A program made the position numbers and the translations under genes. Under the pieces are notes generated by a model that was given only the letters and a program-made list of their open reading frames with translations, searched no databases and was not told where the DNA came from. From JADJXM01 sp937967285 (GTDB lineage Bacteria; Acidobacteriota; Blastocatellia; RBC074): a stretch of 64,000 nucleotides of DNA. Position 1 is the stretch's first letter. Every line of letters starts with the position of its first letter. This document shows positions 17,652-28,968 of this stretch, piece after piece. The DNA lies in the NCBI GenBank assembly GCA_050249535.1, contig JBFWQI010000025.1, positions 22,951 to 86,950 of the forward strand, written 5' to 3'.

Positions 17652-18755
17652 CTACAATCCATGAGCGACCATTTCAGCCACGCTGAGGGCGATTGAGATT
17701 GCGGATGTCAGTCCGGGCGATTCGATCCCGATGAGATGGATCACCTGATCGAATTGCGGATCGGGTTCGATGACGAAGTCGGCGAAAGATGGATCGTCCT
17801 CGGCCGGCAGTCTGGGCCTGATGCCCGAATAGCTGGATCTCAGATCCTCGAGTTTCAATCCCCTGACCATTCCCGACGCGGCTTCGTAAAAATCCTTCAG
17901 CGGAGTCGGATTCGATTCGTAATCTTCCTTGTTCCCGACGTAGCGCGCATTGGGTCCGAGCAGGACCGTGCCGGCCATGTTGATGGTGAAGTGTACGCCG
18001 AGGCCGTGGCCTGAGGGCATCGGCAGCGGGTAGATCAGGCGGTTGACGATGCCCCGCATCGAAGGGGGCAGTTCGGCGTACTCGCCGCGGCAGGGGTGGA
18101 TGGTCCAGCGGTCGAAGCCGAACATCCGTGCGATCTCGTCGGCGTAGAGTCCGGCGGCGTTGATGACGATCTTCGCGGAGACGGTCTCGCGCGGCGTCCG
18201 CAGGAGGACGAGTCCGTCACGGACCTCGGCGCCGATGACCGGAGTGTCCGTGAGGATCCAGGCGCCGTTCTCCTTCGCCTCGCGCGCCAGAGCTTTGACG
18301 AGCTCTTCCGGTTCGACGATCCCGGTGTTCGGCGAGTGCATGGCGAGGGCGGAGACGACGTTCGGCTCGAGTCGCCGGATCGCCCCGGCGTCGATGATCT
18401 CGAGCCCCTCGACGCCGTTGGTCTCGCCGCGCGACTTGAGCTCCTCGAGCTGCCCGATCTGATCGACCGATTCGGCCGTGATCAGCTTGCCGATCCGGCG
18501 GTGCGGGATGCCGTGGAGCGCGCAGTATTCGTAGAGCAGGCGCGCTCCGCGCACGCAGTGAAATGCCTTGAGCGATCCCGGGCGGTAGTAGATTCCGGCG
18601 TGGATGACTCCGCTGTTGCGCGTCGATGTCGCCATGCCGGGTCGCGGCAGCTTTTCGAGCAGGAAGACATCGTCGGTCAGGCGCGAAACCTCCGCCGCGA
18701 TTGCCGTCCCGACGACTCCGCCGCCGATGATGACCACGTTTGCGATGTCTGCCAT
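17652..18755 (-). CDS. lhgO: L-2-hydroxyglutarate oxidase-like FAD oxidoreductase
   Basis: A 367-residue FAD-dependent oxidoreductase. The Rossmann motif VVIIGGGVVGTAIAAEVSR opens the protein; NSGVIHAGIYYRPGSLKAFHCVRGARLLYEYC is characteristic of the LhgO/L2HGDH family. The C-terminus has SYSGIRPRL and IGIESPGLTSAISIA. The likely reaction is oxidation of L-2-hydroxyglutarate to 2-oxoglutarate, passing electrons to quinone. The gene starts five bases from the stop of the upstream YmdB-like gene, so the two are probably co-transcribed, though no functional link is obvious. Other members of this DAO fold are possible. Confidence 0.88.
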   Translation of the reverse strand: MADIANVVIIGGGVVGTAIAAEVSRLTDDVFLLEKLPRPGMATSTRNSGVIHAGIYYRPGSLKAFHCVRGARLLYEYCALHGIPHRRIGKLITAESVDQIGQLEELKSRGETNGVEGLEIIDAGAIRRLEPNVVSALAMHSPNTGIVEPEELVKALAREAKENGAWILTDTPVIGAEVRDGLVLLRTPRETVSAKIVINAAGLYADEIARMFGFDRWTIHPCRGEYAELPPSMRGIVNRLIYPLPMPSGHGLGVHFTINMAGTVLLGPNARYVGNKEDYESNPTPLKDFYEAASGMVRGLKLEDLRSSYSGIRPRLPAEDDPSFADFVIEPDPQFDQVIHLIGIESPGLTSAISIALSVAEMVAHGL

Positions 18756-18759
18756 GGTT

Positions 18760-19542
18760 TCAGGAATGGGGGATCGAGACCCTTTCGACGCGCTCTGCGC
18801 GGCCGGTGTTTTCGTCGATGTCGATGATCAGGCCGTTGAGCCGGATCGCGCCGCTGCTCGGCTCGAACTTGAGCGCCATGCCGCGCAGGAACCGTTCGAT
18901 GACGATTTCGGTCTGCATGCCGATCACGCCGTCGTGCGGCCCTGTCATGCCCAGATCGGTCATGTAAGCCGTCCCGCCGGGCAGGATCTGCTCATCGGCC
19001 GTCTGCACGTGAGTGTGAGTTCCGACCACCGCGCTGACCCGTCCGTCGAGATACCGGCCGATCCCCATCTTTTCCGATGTCGTCTCGGCGTGCATGTCGA
19101 CGAGTATGATTTTTGTCGTCCCGTCGAGACCGCTCAACTGGGCCTCGGCCGCCCGGAACGGATCGTCGCAGGGTGGCATGAAGACCCGACCCTGAAGGTT
19201 GATCACGGCCGCCTGAACTCCCTTGATCCGGCCCGTCCAGCGTCCGCGTCCGGGGACTCCCGGGGCGTAGTTGGCCGGACGCAGCAGCCGCGGCTCGCTC
19301 TCGATGTATTCGATGATCTCCTTCTTGTCGAAGATGTGGTTGCCGCTGGTCATGACATCGACGCCCGCCGCGAAGAGCTCCGCGGCGATCCGCGGCGTGA
19401 GCGAAAATCCGCCCGCCGCGTTCTCGACATTCGAGACGACGAAGTCGATCTCGCGTTCGGCGCGCAGATCCTGCAGCCTCTCTTCGATGACCCGGCGACC
19501 GGCGCGAGCCATCAGATCGCCCGTCATCAGCACTCTGATCAT
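18760..19542 (-). CDS. YmdB-type metallophosphoesterase
   Basis: A 260-residue calcineurin-like phosphoesterase of the YmdB/TIGR00282 type. Metal ligands are visible in GDLMARAG (Asp8), NVENAAGG, TSGNHIFDKKE, VDMHAETTSEK and VGTHTHVQTADE. Bacterial relatives hydrolyse 2',3'-cyclic nucleotides and influence cell-state decisions. The length matches the family. It is the first gene of a two-gene minus-strand unit with the FAD oxidoreductase. Confidence 0.88.
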   Translation of the reverse strand: MIRVLMTGDLMARAGRRVIEERLQDLRAEREIDFVVSNVENAAGGFSLTPRIAAELFAAGVDVMTSGNHIFDKKEIIEYIESEPRLLRPANYAPGVPGRGRWTGRIKGVQAAVINLQGRVFMPPCDDPFRAAEAQLSGLDGTTKIILVDMHAETTSEKMGIGRYLDGRVSAVVGTHTHVQTADEQILPGGTAYMTDLGMTGPHDGVIGMQTEIVIERFLRGMALKFEPSSGAIRLNGLIIDIDENTGRAERVERVSIPHS

Positions 19543-20567
<1,025 letters not shown>

Positions 20568-20574
20568 TCCGTTT

Positions 20575-21864
20575 ATGCAGCTTCTCTACAGCCTGCTTCT
20601 TTCGCTCGCAGCGTTCTTTCTGCTGCCCTGGTTCGTCATTCAGGCGATCGCCAGGAAGAAATATATCGACAATCTGAAGCAGCGGTTTGGATGGTTGCCG
20701 GTCGCCGTCGGAGACGACGGCCGGCCGGCGATCTGGATCCACGCCGTCTCGGTCGGAGAGGCGCTGACCGCCGGCAGCCTCCTCCGTCAGCTCGAGGCGC
20801 GTTTTCCCGGCCACCGGCTGATCGTTTCGACGACGACAGCGACGGGGCAGGCCGTTGCGAAGGCGCAATTGAAAGAGGCTGACGGGGTCTGTTACTTTCC
20901 CTTCGACTGGCGGTTCGCGGTCCGACGCGCATTGCGGGCGATCCGCCCGCGGGTAGTTGTCCTGATGGAGTCCGAGCTGTGGTTCAATTTCCTGAGCGAA
21001 TGCCGGGCCGAAGGGATCGCCGTCATCGTCGCCAACGGCAGGATATCGGACCGGTCGTTTCCCAGATCGATGAAGTTCAGGTTCTTCGTCAGCCGGCTCT
21101 ACGCGCTGGTCGACAGGTTCGCCATGCAGAGCCGGACGGATCTGGAACGGGCTGTCGCGCTCGGAGCTGATGCCTCCCGGGTCGTCGTCACCGGAAATCT
21201 GAAGTACGATCTCGGCCGGCAGGCGGGCGACGGCGGGGACGAGAAATCCGCCCGGCTCGATGAACTGTTCGCGCTTTCGGGATCGCCTCTGATAGTCGCC
21301 GGCAGCACGACCGAAGGCGAGGAGGAACCGGTTCTCGATGCATGGGAGATGTGTCGCCGGTGCAGCGGGCGGGTGAGGCTGCTGCTGGCGCCGCGCCATC
21401 CCGAGCGGTTCGATTCGGTGGCGAGGCTGCTCGAAGGTCGCGGCGTGAGCTTCGCGCGGCGGTCTGCCGGAACCGAAGCGCCCACGGCGGATGTCGTGCT
21501 GCTCGATTCGATCGGCGAACTGGCCTCGGTCTATCGCTTCGCATCGGCCGTCTTCATCGGCGGAAGCCTCGTCCCGAAGGGCGGACACAATATCCTCGAA
21601 CCGGCGCTCTATTCGCGCCCGATCGTCGTCGGCCCGCACATGGAGAACTTTCGCGATATCGCGGCAGATTTTCTGCGTCGCGACGCGCTGATCAAGCTGA
21701 AGAGCGGAGGCGCGCCGGAGCTGGCAGGCGCGCTGGCCGGGATTCTCGAGGATGAAAATCTGGCCACGAGGCTCGGGACGAATGCCAGTACCGCGGTCGA
21801 AGCCAGTCGCGGAGCGACCTCCCTGACGGTCGATCTGATCGCCGATTTGATCGGCCCGCACTGA
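20575..21864 (+). CDS. waaA: 3-deoxy-D-manno-octulosonic acid transferase
   Basis: A 429-residue GT-B glycosyltransferase, start at the ATG at 20575 just after efp. It adds Kdo to lipid A precursor at the cytoplasmic face of the inner membrane. An N-terminal membrane anchor (LLYSLLLSLAAFFLLPWFV) is followed by WIHAVSVGEALTAGSLLRQL, VLMESELWFNFL, GNLKYD, AGSTTEGEE and the C-terminal FIGGSLVPKGGHNILEPA, all Kdo-transferase signatures. It is followed four bases later by lpxK, the enzyme acting just before it in lipid A assembly. Its presence shows a lipopolysaccharide outer membrane. Confidence 0.95.
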   Translation: MQLLYSLLLSLAAFFLLPWFVIQAIARKKYIDNLKQRFGWLPVAVGDDGRPAIWIHAVSVGEALTAGSLLRQLEARFPGHRLIVSTTTATGQAVAKAQLKEADGVCYFPFDWRFAVRRALRAIRPRVVVLMESELWFNFLSECRAEGIAVIVANGRISDRSFPRSMKFRFFVSRLYALVDRFAMQSRTDLERAVALGADASRVVVTGNLKYDLGRQAGDGGDEKSARLDELFALSGSPLIVAGSTTEGEEEPVLDAWEMCRRCSGRVRLLLAPRHPERFDSVARLLEGRGVSFARRSAGTEAPTADVVLLDSIGELASVYRFASAVFIGGSLVPKGGHNILEPALYSRPIVVGPHMENFRDIAADFLRRDALIKLKSGGAPELAGALAGILEDENLATRLGTNASTAVEASRGATSLTVDLIADLIGPH

Positions 21865-21867
21865 GAC

Positions 21868-22920
21868 ATGATCGAATCCCCTCTGATTCGCGCGATCGCC
21901 TTCATTCCCGCTCAGATCTATCGACTGGCGGTCGAGTCCCGCCTGTTCCTGTATCGATCCGGAATTCTGCCGGCGCGTCGCCTCGACCGGCCGGTCATCA
22001 GCGTCGGCAATCTGACGGTCGGCGGGACGGGCAAGACGCCGTGCGTCGCCTTCATCGCGGGGCAGTTTCGCGACCGCGGTCATAAGGTCGCCATTCTCAG
22101 CCGGGGCTACCGGCGCGAGGGATCGGGCATTCTCGAAGTCTCGAATGAAGAGCGCGTGCTGGCCGGACCGATCGAGGCGGGGGACGAACCGTACCTGCTG
22201 GCCAGGTCATGCCCCGGCGTTCGCGTCATCGTCGGACCTGATCGTTACAGCGCGGCCATGTGGATCTCCCGCCGCGCGGAGGTCGACGTCTTCATCCTCG
22301 ATGACGGCTTTCAGCATCTCAAACTGGCGCGCGACCTCGACCTCGTGTTGATCGACGCGACCGACCCGCTCGAATCGTCACGCATGGTCCCGTTCGGCAG
22401 GCTCAGAGAACCGCTTTCCGGACTGGCGCGGGCCGATGCCGTCATCGTCACCCGCAGCGACAGGCCTTTCGACAGAGCCGCTCTCCAGCGCGAGGTCGCC
22501 CGATACGCCAGACAGGGAACTCCGCTTCTGTTTGCGAGCCACGAAATGTCCGGATTCGTCCGCCTCGACGGGCAGGATGCTTCGACACCGGCCGTCAGCG
22601 GGCCGGTCGCGGCCGTCTCGGGAATTGCGAGGCCCGATCTTTTCATTCAGGATCTCGAAACCCGCGGATGCCGAGTCGTGTTGAGGCGCGATTATCCGGA
22701 CCATCATCGCCACGCGCCGGACGAGTTCCGCTCCCTGGTCGATCAGGCCGTGGCCGCGGGCGCCCGCGCCGTCGTCATCACCGAAAAAGACGCCGCCAAT
22801 CTGCCGCCCGGCGCGCTCGATGACCTGCCGCTGCCAGTCTATGCCGCACGCATCGCCTTCAGGTCCGATGATCAGGCGGCGCTCATCGACCTGCTGATAA
22901 AAGTAGAAAGAAAAAAGTAG
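21868..22920 (+). CDS. lpxK: Tetraacyldisaccharide 4'-kinase
   Basis: A 350-residue kinase that phosphorylates the 4' position of the lipid A disaccharide. The P-loop variant GNLTVGGTGKTP (residues ~47-58), DDGFQHLKLARDLD and ITEKDAANLP are family signatures, and an N-terminal hydrophobic region anchors it to the membrane. It follows waaA with a three-base gap. The last residues, IKVERKK, and the TAG stop are encoded inside a GTAGAAA repeat arm. The redoxin gene has the same feature, suggesting that a repeat insertion replaced the original gene end. Confidence 0.95.
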   Translation: MIESPLIRAIAFIPAQIYRLAVESRLFLYRSGILPARRLDRPVISVGNLTVGGTGKTPCVAFIAGQFRDRGHKVAILSRGYRREGSGILEVSNEERVLAGPIEAGDEPYLLARSCPGVRVIVGPDRYSAAMWISRRAEVDVFILDDGFQHLKLARDLDLVLIDATDPLESSRMVPFGRLREPLSGLARADAVIVTRSDRPFDRAALQREVARYARQGTPLLFASHEMSGFVRLDGQDASTPAVSGPVAAVSGIARPDLFIQDLETRGCRVVLRRDYPDHHRHAPDEFRSLVDQAVAAGARAVVITEKDAANLPPGALDDLPLPVYAARIAFRSDDQAALIDLLIKVERKK

Positions 22921-22934
22921 AAAGTATAAAGTAA
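22901..22934. repeat. GTAGAAA arm, single-sided
   Basis: One direct arm of GTAGAAA-like units (AAGTAGAAAG, GTAGAAAG, GTATAAAG) with no opposing arm before the next gene at 22974. It includes the lpxK stop codon. Confidence 0.85.
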
Positions 22935-22973
22935 CAGCATTGGCGGCGTCGATCGATTCGAAAGGAGGAGACG

Positions 22974-23891
22974 GTGCAGAAACATATCGATGATTTTCTG
23001 AAACACCTGCGATACGAGCGGAACGCTTCGGAACACACGCTGCGGAACTATGCCAGCGACCTCGCGCAGTTCCACGATCACCTTGCGCCCGTCGACTCCT
23101 CGGGCGGCAGGCGCAATGTCGATATCCACGCGATCGACAACCTGACGATCCGCGAGTACATGGGGAAGCTCTACGAGAAGAAGAATAAGAAGAGTTCGAT
23201 TCACCGCAAAGTGGCCGTCCTGCGGACCTTCTTCAGATTTCTTTGCCGCGAGGGGATTCTCGAGGTCAATCCCGCGAAACTGGTGGCGAGTCCTCGCGTC
23301 GAGCGGAAACTGCCCAACCACCTGACGATCGAACAGATGGTTCAGTTCATCGAGACGCCCGAGAGCGATACCGTGCTCGGCAAGCGCGACCGCGCCATCC
23401 TCGAACTGCTCTACGCCAGCGGTCTTCGCGTCTCCGAACTGGTCGGACTGAACATGACCGACATCGACTTCCAGAACCTGACCGTCCGCGTCAAGGGCAA
23501 GGGACGCAAGGTCCGGATCGTTCCGTTCGGAGATCACGCCAGAAAGGCGATCCAGGCCTACCTTACTGTCCGCGGTGAGCTGCTCATCGAAGCCGGTCAG
23601 GAGAAGGCCGATCCGATGGCCGTCTTTCTGAATTACCAGGGGACGCGGATCACCACCCGCTCGGTCGGCCGGATGATCGATAAATACGTCAAGATCTGTT
23701 CCGAGGTCCACCGCATCAGCCCGCACTCGCTGCGACATTCATTCGCTACTCACCTGCTGGATGCCGGCGCCGATCTGAGGACCATCCAGGAACTGCTCGG
23801 ACATGCGCGCCTCTCGACCACGCAGCAATACACGCACGTCTCGCTGGATAAGCTGATGGAGGTCTACGATAAATCCCATCCCAAGGCCTGA
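22974..23891 (+). CDS. Tyrosine recombinase, XerC/XerD type
   Basis: A 305-residue protein beginning with GTG at 22974, preceded by AAAGGAGGAG. It has an N-terminal SAM-like DNA-binding domain (~1-110) and a catalytic domain with the complete set R152, K176, H251, R254, H277 and Y286 (ASGLRVSEL, HSLRHSFATH, LLGHARLSTTQQYTH). The length matches XerC/XerD, which resolve chromosome dimers at dif. Its place after lpxK with no mobile genes nearby favours a housekeeping Xer over a phage integrase. XerC cannot be told from XerD by eye. No dif-like site was recognised. Confidence 0.9.
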   Translation: MQKHIDDFLKHLRYERNASEHTLRNYASDLAQFHDHLAPVDSSGGRRNVDIHAIDNLTIREYMGKLYEKKNKKSSIHRKVAVLRTFFRFLCREGILEVNPAKLVASPRVERKLPNHLTIEQMVQFIETPESDTVLGKRDRAILELLYASGLRVSELVGLNMTDIDFQNLTVRVKGKGRKVRIVPFGDHARKAIQAYLTVRGELLIEAGQEKADPMAVFLNYQGTRITTRSVGRMIDKYVKICSEVHRISPHSLRHSFATHLLDAGADLRTIQELLGHARLSTTQQYTHVSLDKLMEVYDKSHPKA

Positions 23892-24109
23892 TTTACCGCA
23901 AAGGCCGCGAAGGGGACAAAGGGAATTAACCGCAAAGGGAGCAAAGGTTTTTATGGATATTAATATCCGGGTCCCATCCAATGGGCATTAACCCGGGTAC
24001 TGATCTCCAAAAAAATCTTTGCTCCCTTTGCGGCCTTTGCGGTTAAATCTTCTTTGCCACCTTCGCGGCCTTTGCGGTTGAACTCCTTCGCGAGCTTTGC
24101 GATTAATCC
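23892..24109. repeat. Family-C palindrome, CGCAAAGG arms with a ~66-bp core
   Basis: Arms of ACCGCAAAGG-like units on the left and CCTTTGCGGT-like units on the right flank a core at 23948-24013 containing GGATATTAATATCC and CCCATCCAATGGGC. The core is the reverse complement of the core at 36735-36802, with one mismatch that I could find. The right edge overlaps the stop codon of the convergent ROK gene. Confidence 0.9.
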
Positions 24110-25074
24110 GCTTTGGCAAGCAGGGCCGCGCCGATGACGGCGGCTTCGCCGCCCATTTCGGCCTCGACGATCCGGCAGTCTTCGAATGACGGCGCAAGCG
24201 TCAGTTGGCGGGCTCCTTCGATGATGGCGGGAACCAGGAAGGCCCTTCCGGCGGGAACGCCGCCGACCGCGACCATCTCCAGGTTGAGCAGAGTGATGAC
24301 TCCGGCCAGGGCCATGGCGATGAATGCGCCGGTACGCTGCATCATCATCCTGGCGAGATCGTCGCCGAGGTGGGCGGCGGAAATAATGTCGTCGTAGCTG
24401 AATCCTCCCCCCATCGCGCCGAGCCTCGAAAGGGAAGACGTATTGTCGCGTTTGAGCCGGTCGCGGGTGCGGCGGACGATATTATCGGCCGAGACCATCG
24501 ATTCGAGCGTGACCGACTCGCCGATCCTTTCCGGATCGATCAGCATCCCGCCGATCGCTCCGCCGAGCCCGGATCTACCTCTCCGAATCTCGCCGTCCAG
24601 CACGATACCCATGCTGACATTGGCTCCGATGTGAAGATAGGCCCAGTTCCGGACGCCGACCGCGACCCCCTGCGTCATCTCCGCCAGAGCGGCCGCATTG
24701 GAGTTGGTCTCGAATCTCAGCGGCAGACCGAAGGCCGCCTCGATTTCGCGATAGACATCTATTCCACCGAAATCGGCCGATGCCGGCATCATCAAAACTC
24801 GCCGTGCCGTCTGGTCGACCAGACCCGGGAAGGCGACGCCGATGGCGCTCACCGGATAGCTCGCCGCATGCTCCTCGATCATCCGTCCGACCGCCGAAAT
24901 CACGAAGTCCATCAATCCGCGGGAGTTACCCGCGGCTTCATCAGGATAGAGTTCGCGTCTGAATGTGATCAGCTTGCCGTCGGGAGCGACTATTCCCAGA
25001 CGAATATGATGGCGGCTCAGGTCGACTCCGAGCAGGGCCGGGGAGTATTCTTTCGCAGGCTCGTTCAATGACAT
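24103..25074 (-). CDS. ROK-family protein lacking catalytic and zinc residues
   Basis: A 323-residue protein of the ROK (repressor, ORF, kinase) fold: LLGVDLSRHHIRLGIV, AIGVAFPGLVD, ETNSNAAALAE, HIGANVSMGIVLDGEI. In active ROK sugar kinases the NDANAAAL motif holds the catalytic aspartate; here it reads TNSNAAAL with Asn124 in that place. The CxCGxxGCxE zinc site is also missing (GGMLIDPERIGESVTLE). So glucokinase activity is doubtful; a regulatory or sugar-binding role is plausible, but there is no N-terminal helix-turn-helix. It is a single minus-strand gene between a palindromic element and an upstream AT-rich gap. Confidence 0.8.
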   Translation of the reverse strand: MSLNEPAKEYSPALLGVDLSRHHIRLGIVAPDGKLITFRRELYPDEAAGNSRGLMDFVISAVGRMIEEHAASYPVSAIGVAFPGLVDQTARRVLMMPASADFGGIDVYREIEAAFGLPLRFETNSNAAALAEMTQGVAVGVRNWAYLHIGANVSMGIVLDGEIRRGRSGLGGAIGGMLIDPERIGESVTLESMVSADNIVRRTRDRLKRDNTSSLSRLGAMGGGFSYDDIISAAHLGDDLARMMMQRTGAFIAMALAGVITLLNLEMVAVGGVPAGRAFLVPAIIEGARQLTLAPSFEDCRIVEAEMGGEAAVIGAALLAKAD

Positions 25075-25283
25075 ATCTCTTTACCCGGCGGGAATATAGC
25101 AATGCCTCCGCGGACTGTCAATTAATAACTTTTCAGGGCATGCTGGCTTCAGTAAACAAACATTAGTATGCTTGCACTCATTGTGTGCATCAAGTATCTT
25201 ACACCGCAAATATTGGTGCTTCTGATTCGGTAATAAGGTCAACGGGTGAAGATGATTCACCGGGCAGTCCGAAACCTTGATCA

Positions 25284-25991
25284 ATGGTAATCGAAGATCT
25301 GATCAGAGAATATGGATTATGGGCGGTCTTCTTCGGCGTCATGCTTGAAGGCGACCTGACCCTGCTCTTCGCCGGAGTCCTGGCGCACTACGGCCTGTTC
25401 AGCTTCAGCGAGGCGCTCCTGACCGGCACGGTCGGCGGTTTCGTCGGCGATGCGATCGGTTACCTGATCGGCTACACCGGCAAGAAGCGGATCAAGGACA
25501 GCAACTTCTATCAGAGCGCTCAACCCAGACTCGAAAGATTGTGCGCCCGTTTCGGCATCTATTCGATCTTTCTCGTCAAATATATTTACGGCCTGCGGAC
25601 CGCCAGCGCGGTCTTCTGGGGATTCGCGCACATGCGCTTCCGTCGCTTCGGCCCTCTGACGCTGGCCAGTTGCGGCCTCTGGGCGCTCGTTCTGGTCGTA
25701 GCCGGATATTTCTTCAGCGGCGCGATCGGCGTCATCATCGGCGAGGTCAAGCGGATCGGCTACCTGCTCCTGCTCGCCTCGATCATCGCCAGCTTCGTCG
25801 CTCTCATGCTCTATCTGACCGAACGCTACGTCATCGCGCGTCGCGTCCCCGAGATGGAGCCTCCGCTCCTCCACGATACTATTCATCATCCCTTTCAGGA
25901 GAAGATCGAACGCTTCGAAAAGCCCGGAGCCCTCGATCACTCCAGAGTCTACGTCGAACCCGAACGCAAACGGGCCGGCGGAGAACGCTGA
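25284..25991 (+). CDS. DedA-family membrane protein
   Basis: A 235-residue integral membrane protein of the DedA/VTT superfamily: an N-terminal re-entrant loop (FFGVMLEGDLTLLFAGVLAHYG), GTVGGFVGDAIGYLIGYTGKK, and KYIYGLRTASAVFWGFAHM, with helices at the end (about 125-148 and 155-178). The cytoplasmic C-terminal tail of about 50 residues is charged. DedA proteins affect envelope lipid recycling and membrane potential. It is the third VTT-like gene of the window but not closely similar to the pair at 16-17 kb. Confidence 0.88.
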   Translation: MVIEDLIREYGLWAVFFGVMLEGDLTLLFAGVLAHYGLFSFSEALLTGTVGGFVGDAIGYLIGYTGKKRIKDSNFYQSAQPRLERLCARFGIYSIFLVKYIYGLRTASAVFWGFAHMRFRRFGPLTLASCGLWALVLVVAGYFFSGAIGVIIGEVKRIGYLLLLASIIASFVALMLYLTERYVIARRVPEMEPPLLHDTIHHPFQEKIERFEKPGALDHSRVYVEPERKRAGGER

Positions 25992-26296
25992 CCCGCTCCG
26001 CGTCCATTCTCTCCTCTCCATTTTGCCGGCAGTTTTGTCCCCGTCGTTCCTCAGGGCACGCCATTTGCACAACCTCTGATTCAGCAGAGCGCATTCCAGT
26101 CTCTGCGGCCGCCGCGAATCGATGTATTCGTCACGGTATTGCTGAATTCACCTGAAAACAGCGCTTTCTCAGGCTTTTTTTGACAGGCTGGCGGCGAAGA
26201 TCGGAATCGATGCGAATGATAGCTTGTGGATAATTTCGCAATCTTTGGGGAAATATCCCAAGAAAACAGAGAAAAAAGAGACGGGCGGACCGAAAG

Positions 26297-27559
26297 ATGA
26301 AGAACGATAGATACGACAGAAGGGATTTTCTGAAGACGGCTACGGCCGGGCTGGCGCTGTTGTTGACTGAAGAGGAACTGCGGGCCGGGATACAGGACGA
26401 TCCGATTCCGGGGCCTCCGGTGAAGTTCGGTGTGATTGGAGCGGGGCAGTGGGGGCGCGACATCCTGGCGAGTTTGTCGAAGCAGTCTGCGGCGCAGATT
26501 TCAGCGGTCAGCGACATCTACGAACCATATCTCAAGAAGGCGCTCGAGATCGCTCCGAAGGCGGTCTCGCATGCTGACTACCGCAGGCTGATCGAGTCGC
26601 CGGATGTGGAGGCGATCGTGGTGGCGACTCCGACGCATCAGCACAGGGAGATCGCGCTGGCGGCTATCCAGGCCGGCAAGCACGTCTACTGCGAGGCCCC
26701 GCTGGCCCACACGGTCGAGGACGCGCGGGCGATAGCGGTGGCGGCGCTGGCGTCGAAGAAGGTCTTCCAGTCGGGGTTGCAGGGGCGATCGAATGTTCTC
26801 AACCGGCACGTCCTGCAGTTCGTCAAGACGGGAGTGCTCGGCAATCCGGCGTATGTCACATCGCAGTGGAACAAGAAGCAGAGCTGGCGGCGCGTCGCGC
26901 CGGACGCCGAGCGCGAGAAGGTGCTCAACTGGCGGCTCAGCAGAAACACGGCCTCCGGGATTGTCGGAGAGGTGGGCCTGCATCATCTGGATCTGATCAG
27001 CTGGTATCTCGGCGGGCTGCCGACATCGGTTCAGGGGTTCGGCGCGATCACCAACTGGAACGATGGTCGCGAGGCGCCCGACACCATCCAGTGCGTCTTC
27101 GACTTTCCGTCGAAGGTGCGCGCGGTCTTCACCTCGACTCTCGCCAGCTCGTTCAGTGATTCGTTCACCGCATTTCAGGGGAGCAACAGCAGTCTGCTGA
27201 TGCGGGAGAACAGGGCCTGGATGGTCAAGGAGGCAGACTCGGCGCTTCTCGGGTGGGAGGTCTACGCCCGCAAGGAGCCCGTTCATAACGAAACAGGCAT
27301 CGCGATGGTCGCCGATGCCACCAAGCTGATCGAGCAGGGCAAGGAACCCGGCAAGGAGGGGCCGATCGAACCGACGAAGGATGCTCTCTACGCCGCATTC
27401 GAATATTTCATTCGCAGCATACGCGCAGAGGATAAGACGGTCTGCGATGCCAGGGCCGGCTATCAGGCAACGGTCATCGGCATCAAGGCGAATGAATCGA
27501 TCCTCTCGGGCGCCCGTGTCGCTCTGGACCCGGCGCTGTTCGAGCTCAAACAATCATAA
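26297..27559 (+). CDS. Tat-exported Gfo/Idh/MocA oxidoreductase
   Basis: A 420-residue protein with a twin-arginine signal (DRRDFLKTATAGLALLL). It has the NAD(P)-binding Rossmann motif VKFGVIGAGQWG (~residues 40-51), VVATPTHQHREIALAAIQAGKHVYCEAPLAHT (the family's EKP-type motif reads EAP here), and the C-terminal dehydrogenase domain. The Lys-to-Ala change in that motif removes the usual catalytic lysine, so it may bind rather than oxidise sugars. The next gene is a better-conserved paralogue 12 bases downstream; they probably form a dimeric or sequential sugar-oxidising unit in the periplasm. Confidence 0.85.
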   Translation: MKNDRYDRRDFLKTATAGLALLLTEEELRAGIQDDPIPGPPVKFGVIGAGQWGRDILASLSKQSAAQISAVSDIYEPYLKKALEIAPKAVSHADYRRLIESPDVEAIVVATPTHQHREIALAAIQAGKHVYCEAPLAHTVEDARAIAVAALASKKVFQSGLQGRSNVLNRHVLQFVKTGVLGNPAYVTSQWNKKQSWRRVAPDAEREKVLNWRLSRNTASGIVGEVGLHHLDLISWYLGGLPTSVQGFGAITNWNDGREAPDTIQCVFDFPSKVRAVFTSTLASSFSDSFTAFQGSNSSLLMRENRAWMVKEADSALLGWEVYARKEPVHNETGIAMVADATKLIEQGKEPGKEGPIEPTKDALYAAFEYFIRSIRAEDKTVCDARAGYQATVIGIKANESILSGARVALDPALFELKQS

Positions 27560-27571
27560 GGAGACGCAATC

Positions 27572-28867
<1,296 letters not shown>

Positions 28868-28899
28868 ATGCAGTCTCCTTGTTGCTTGATTGATCCGAA

Positions 28900-28926
28900 G
28901 GGGCAGCAGAAATGCTGCCCCTTTTT
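28900..28926 (+). terminator. Intrinsic terminator
   Basis: Perfect stem GGGGCAGCA (28900-28908) / TGCTGCCCC (28913-28921), GAAA loop, then TTTTT. It closes the Gfo/Idh operon, and rules out the in-frame upstream GTG/ATG starts of the next gene. Confidence 0.93.
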
Positions 28927-28968
28927 ACTGAAGAAGGACTGGGCCGCCCGGAAACAGAGGGAGGAGAG

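Noticed and set aside
22974..23891. Phage or island integrase
   Set aside because: Length, residues and context (after lpxK, no attachment site or phage genes) fit housekeeping XerC/XerD better.
28912..28968. Upstream in-frame start for the Acg-like gene
   Set aside because: That start lies within the intrinsic terminator at 28900-28926; the ATG at 28969 has a strong ribosome site and begins the Tat signal.
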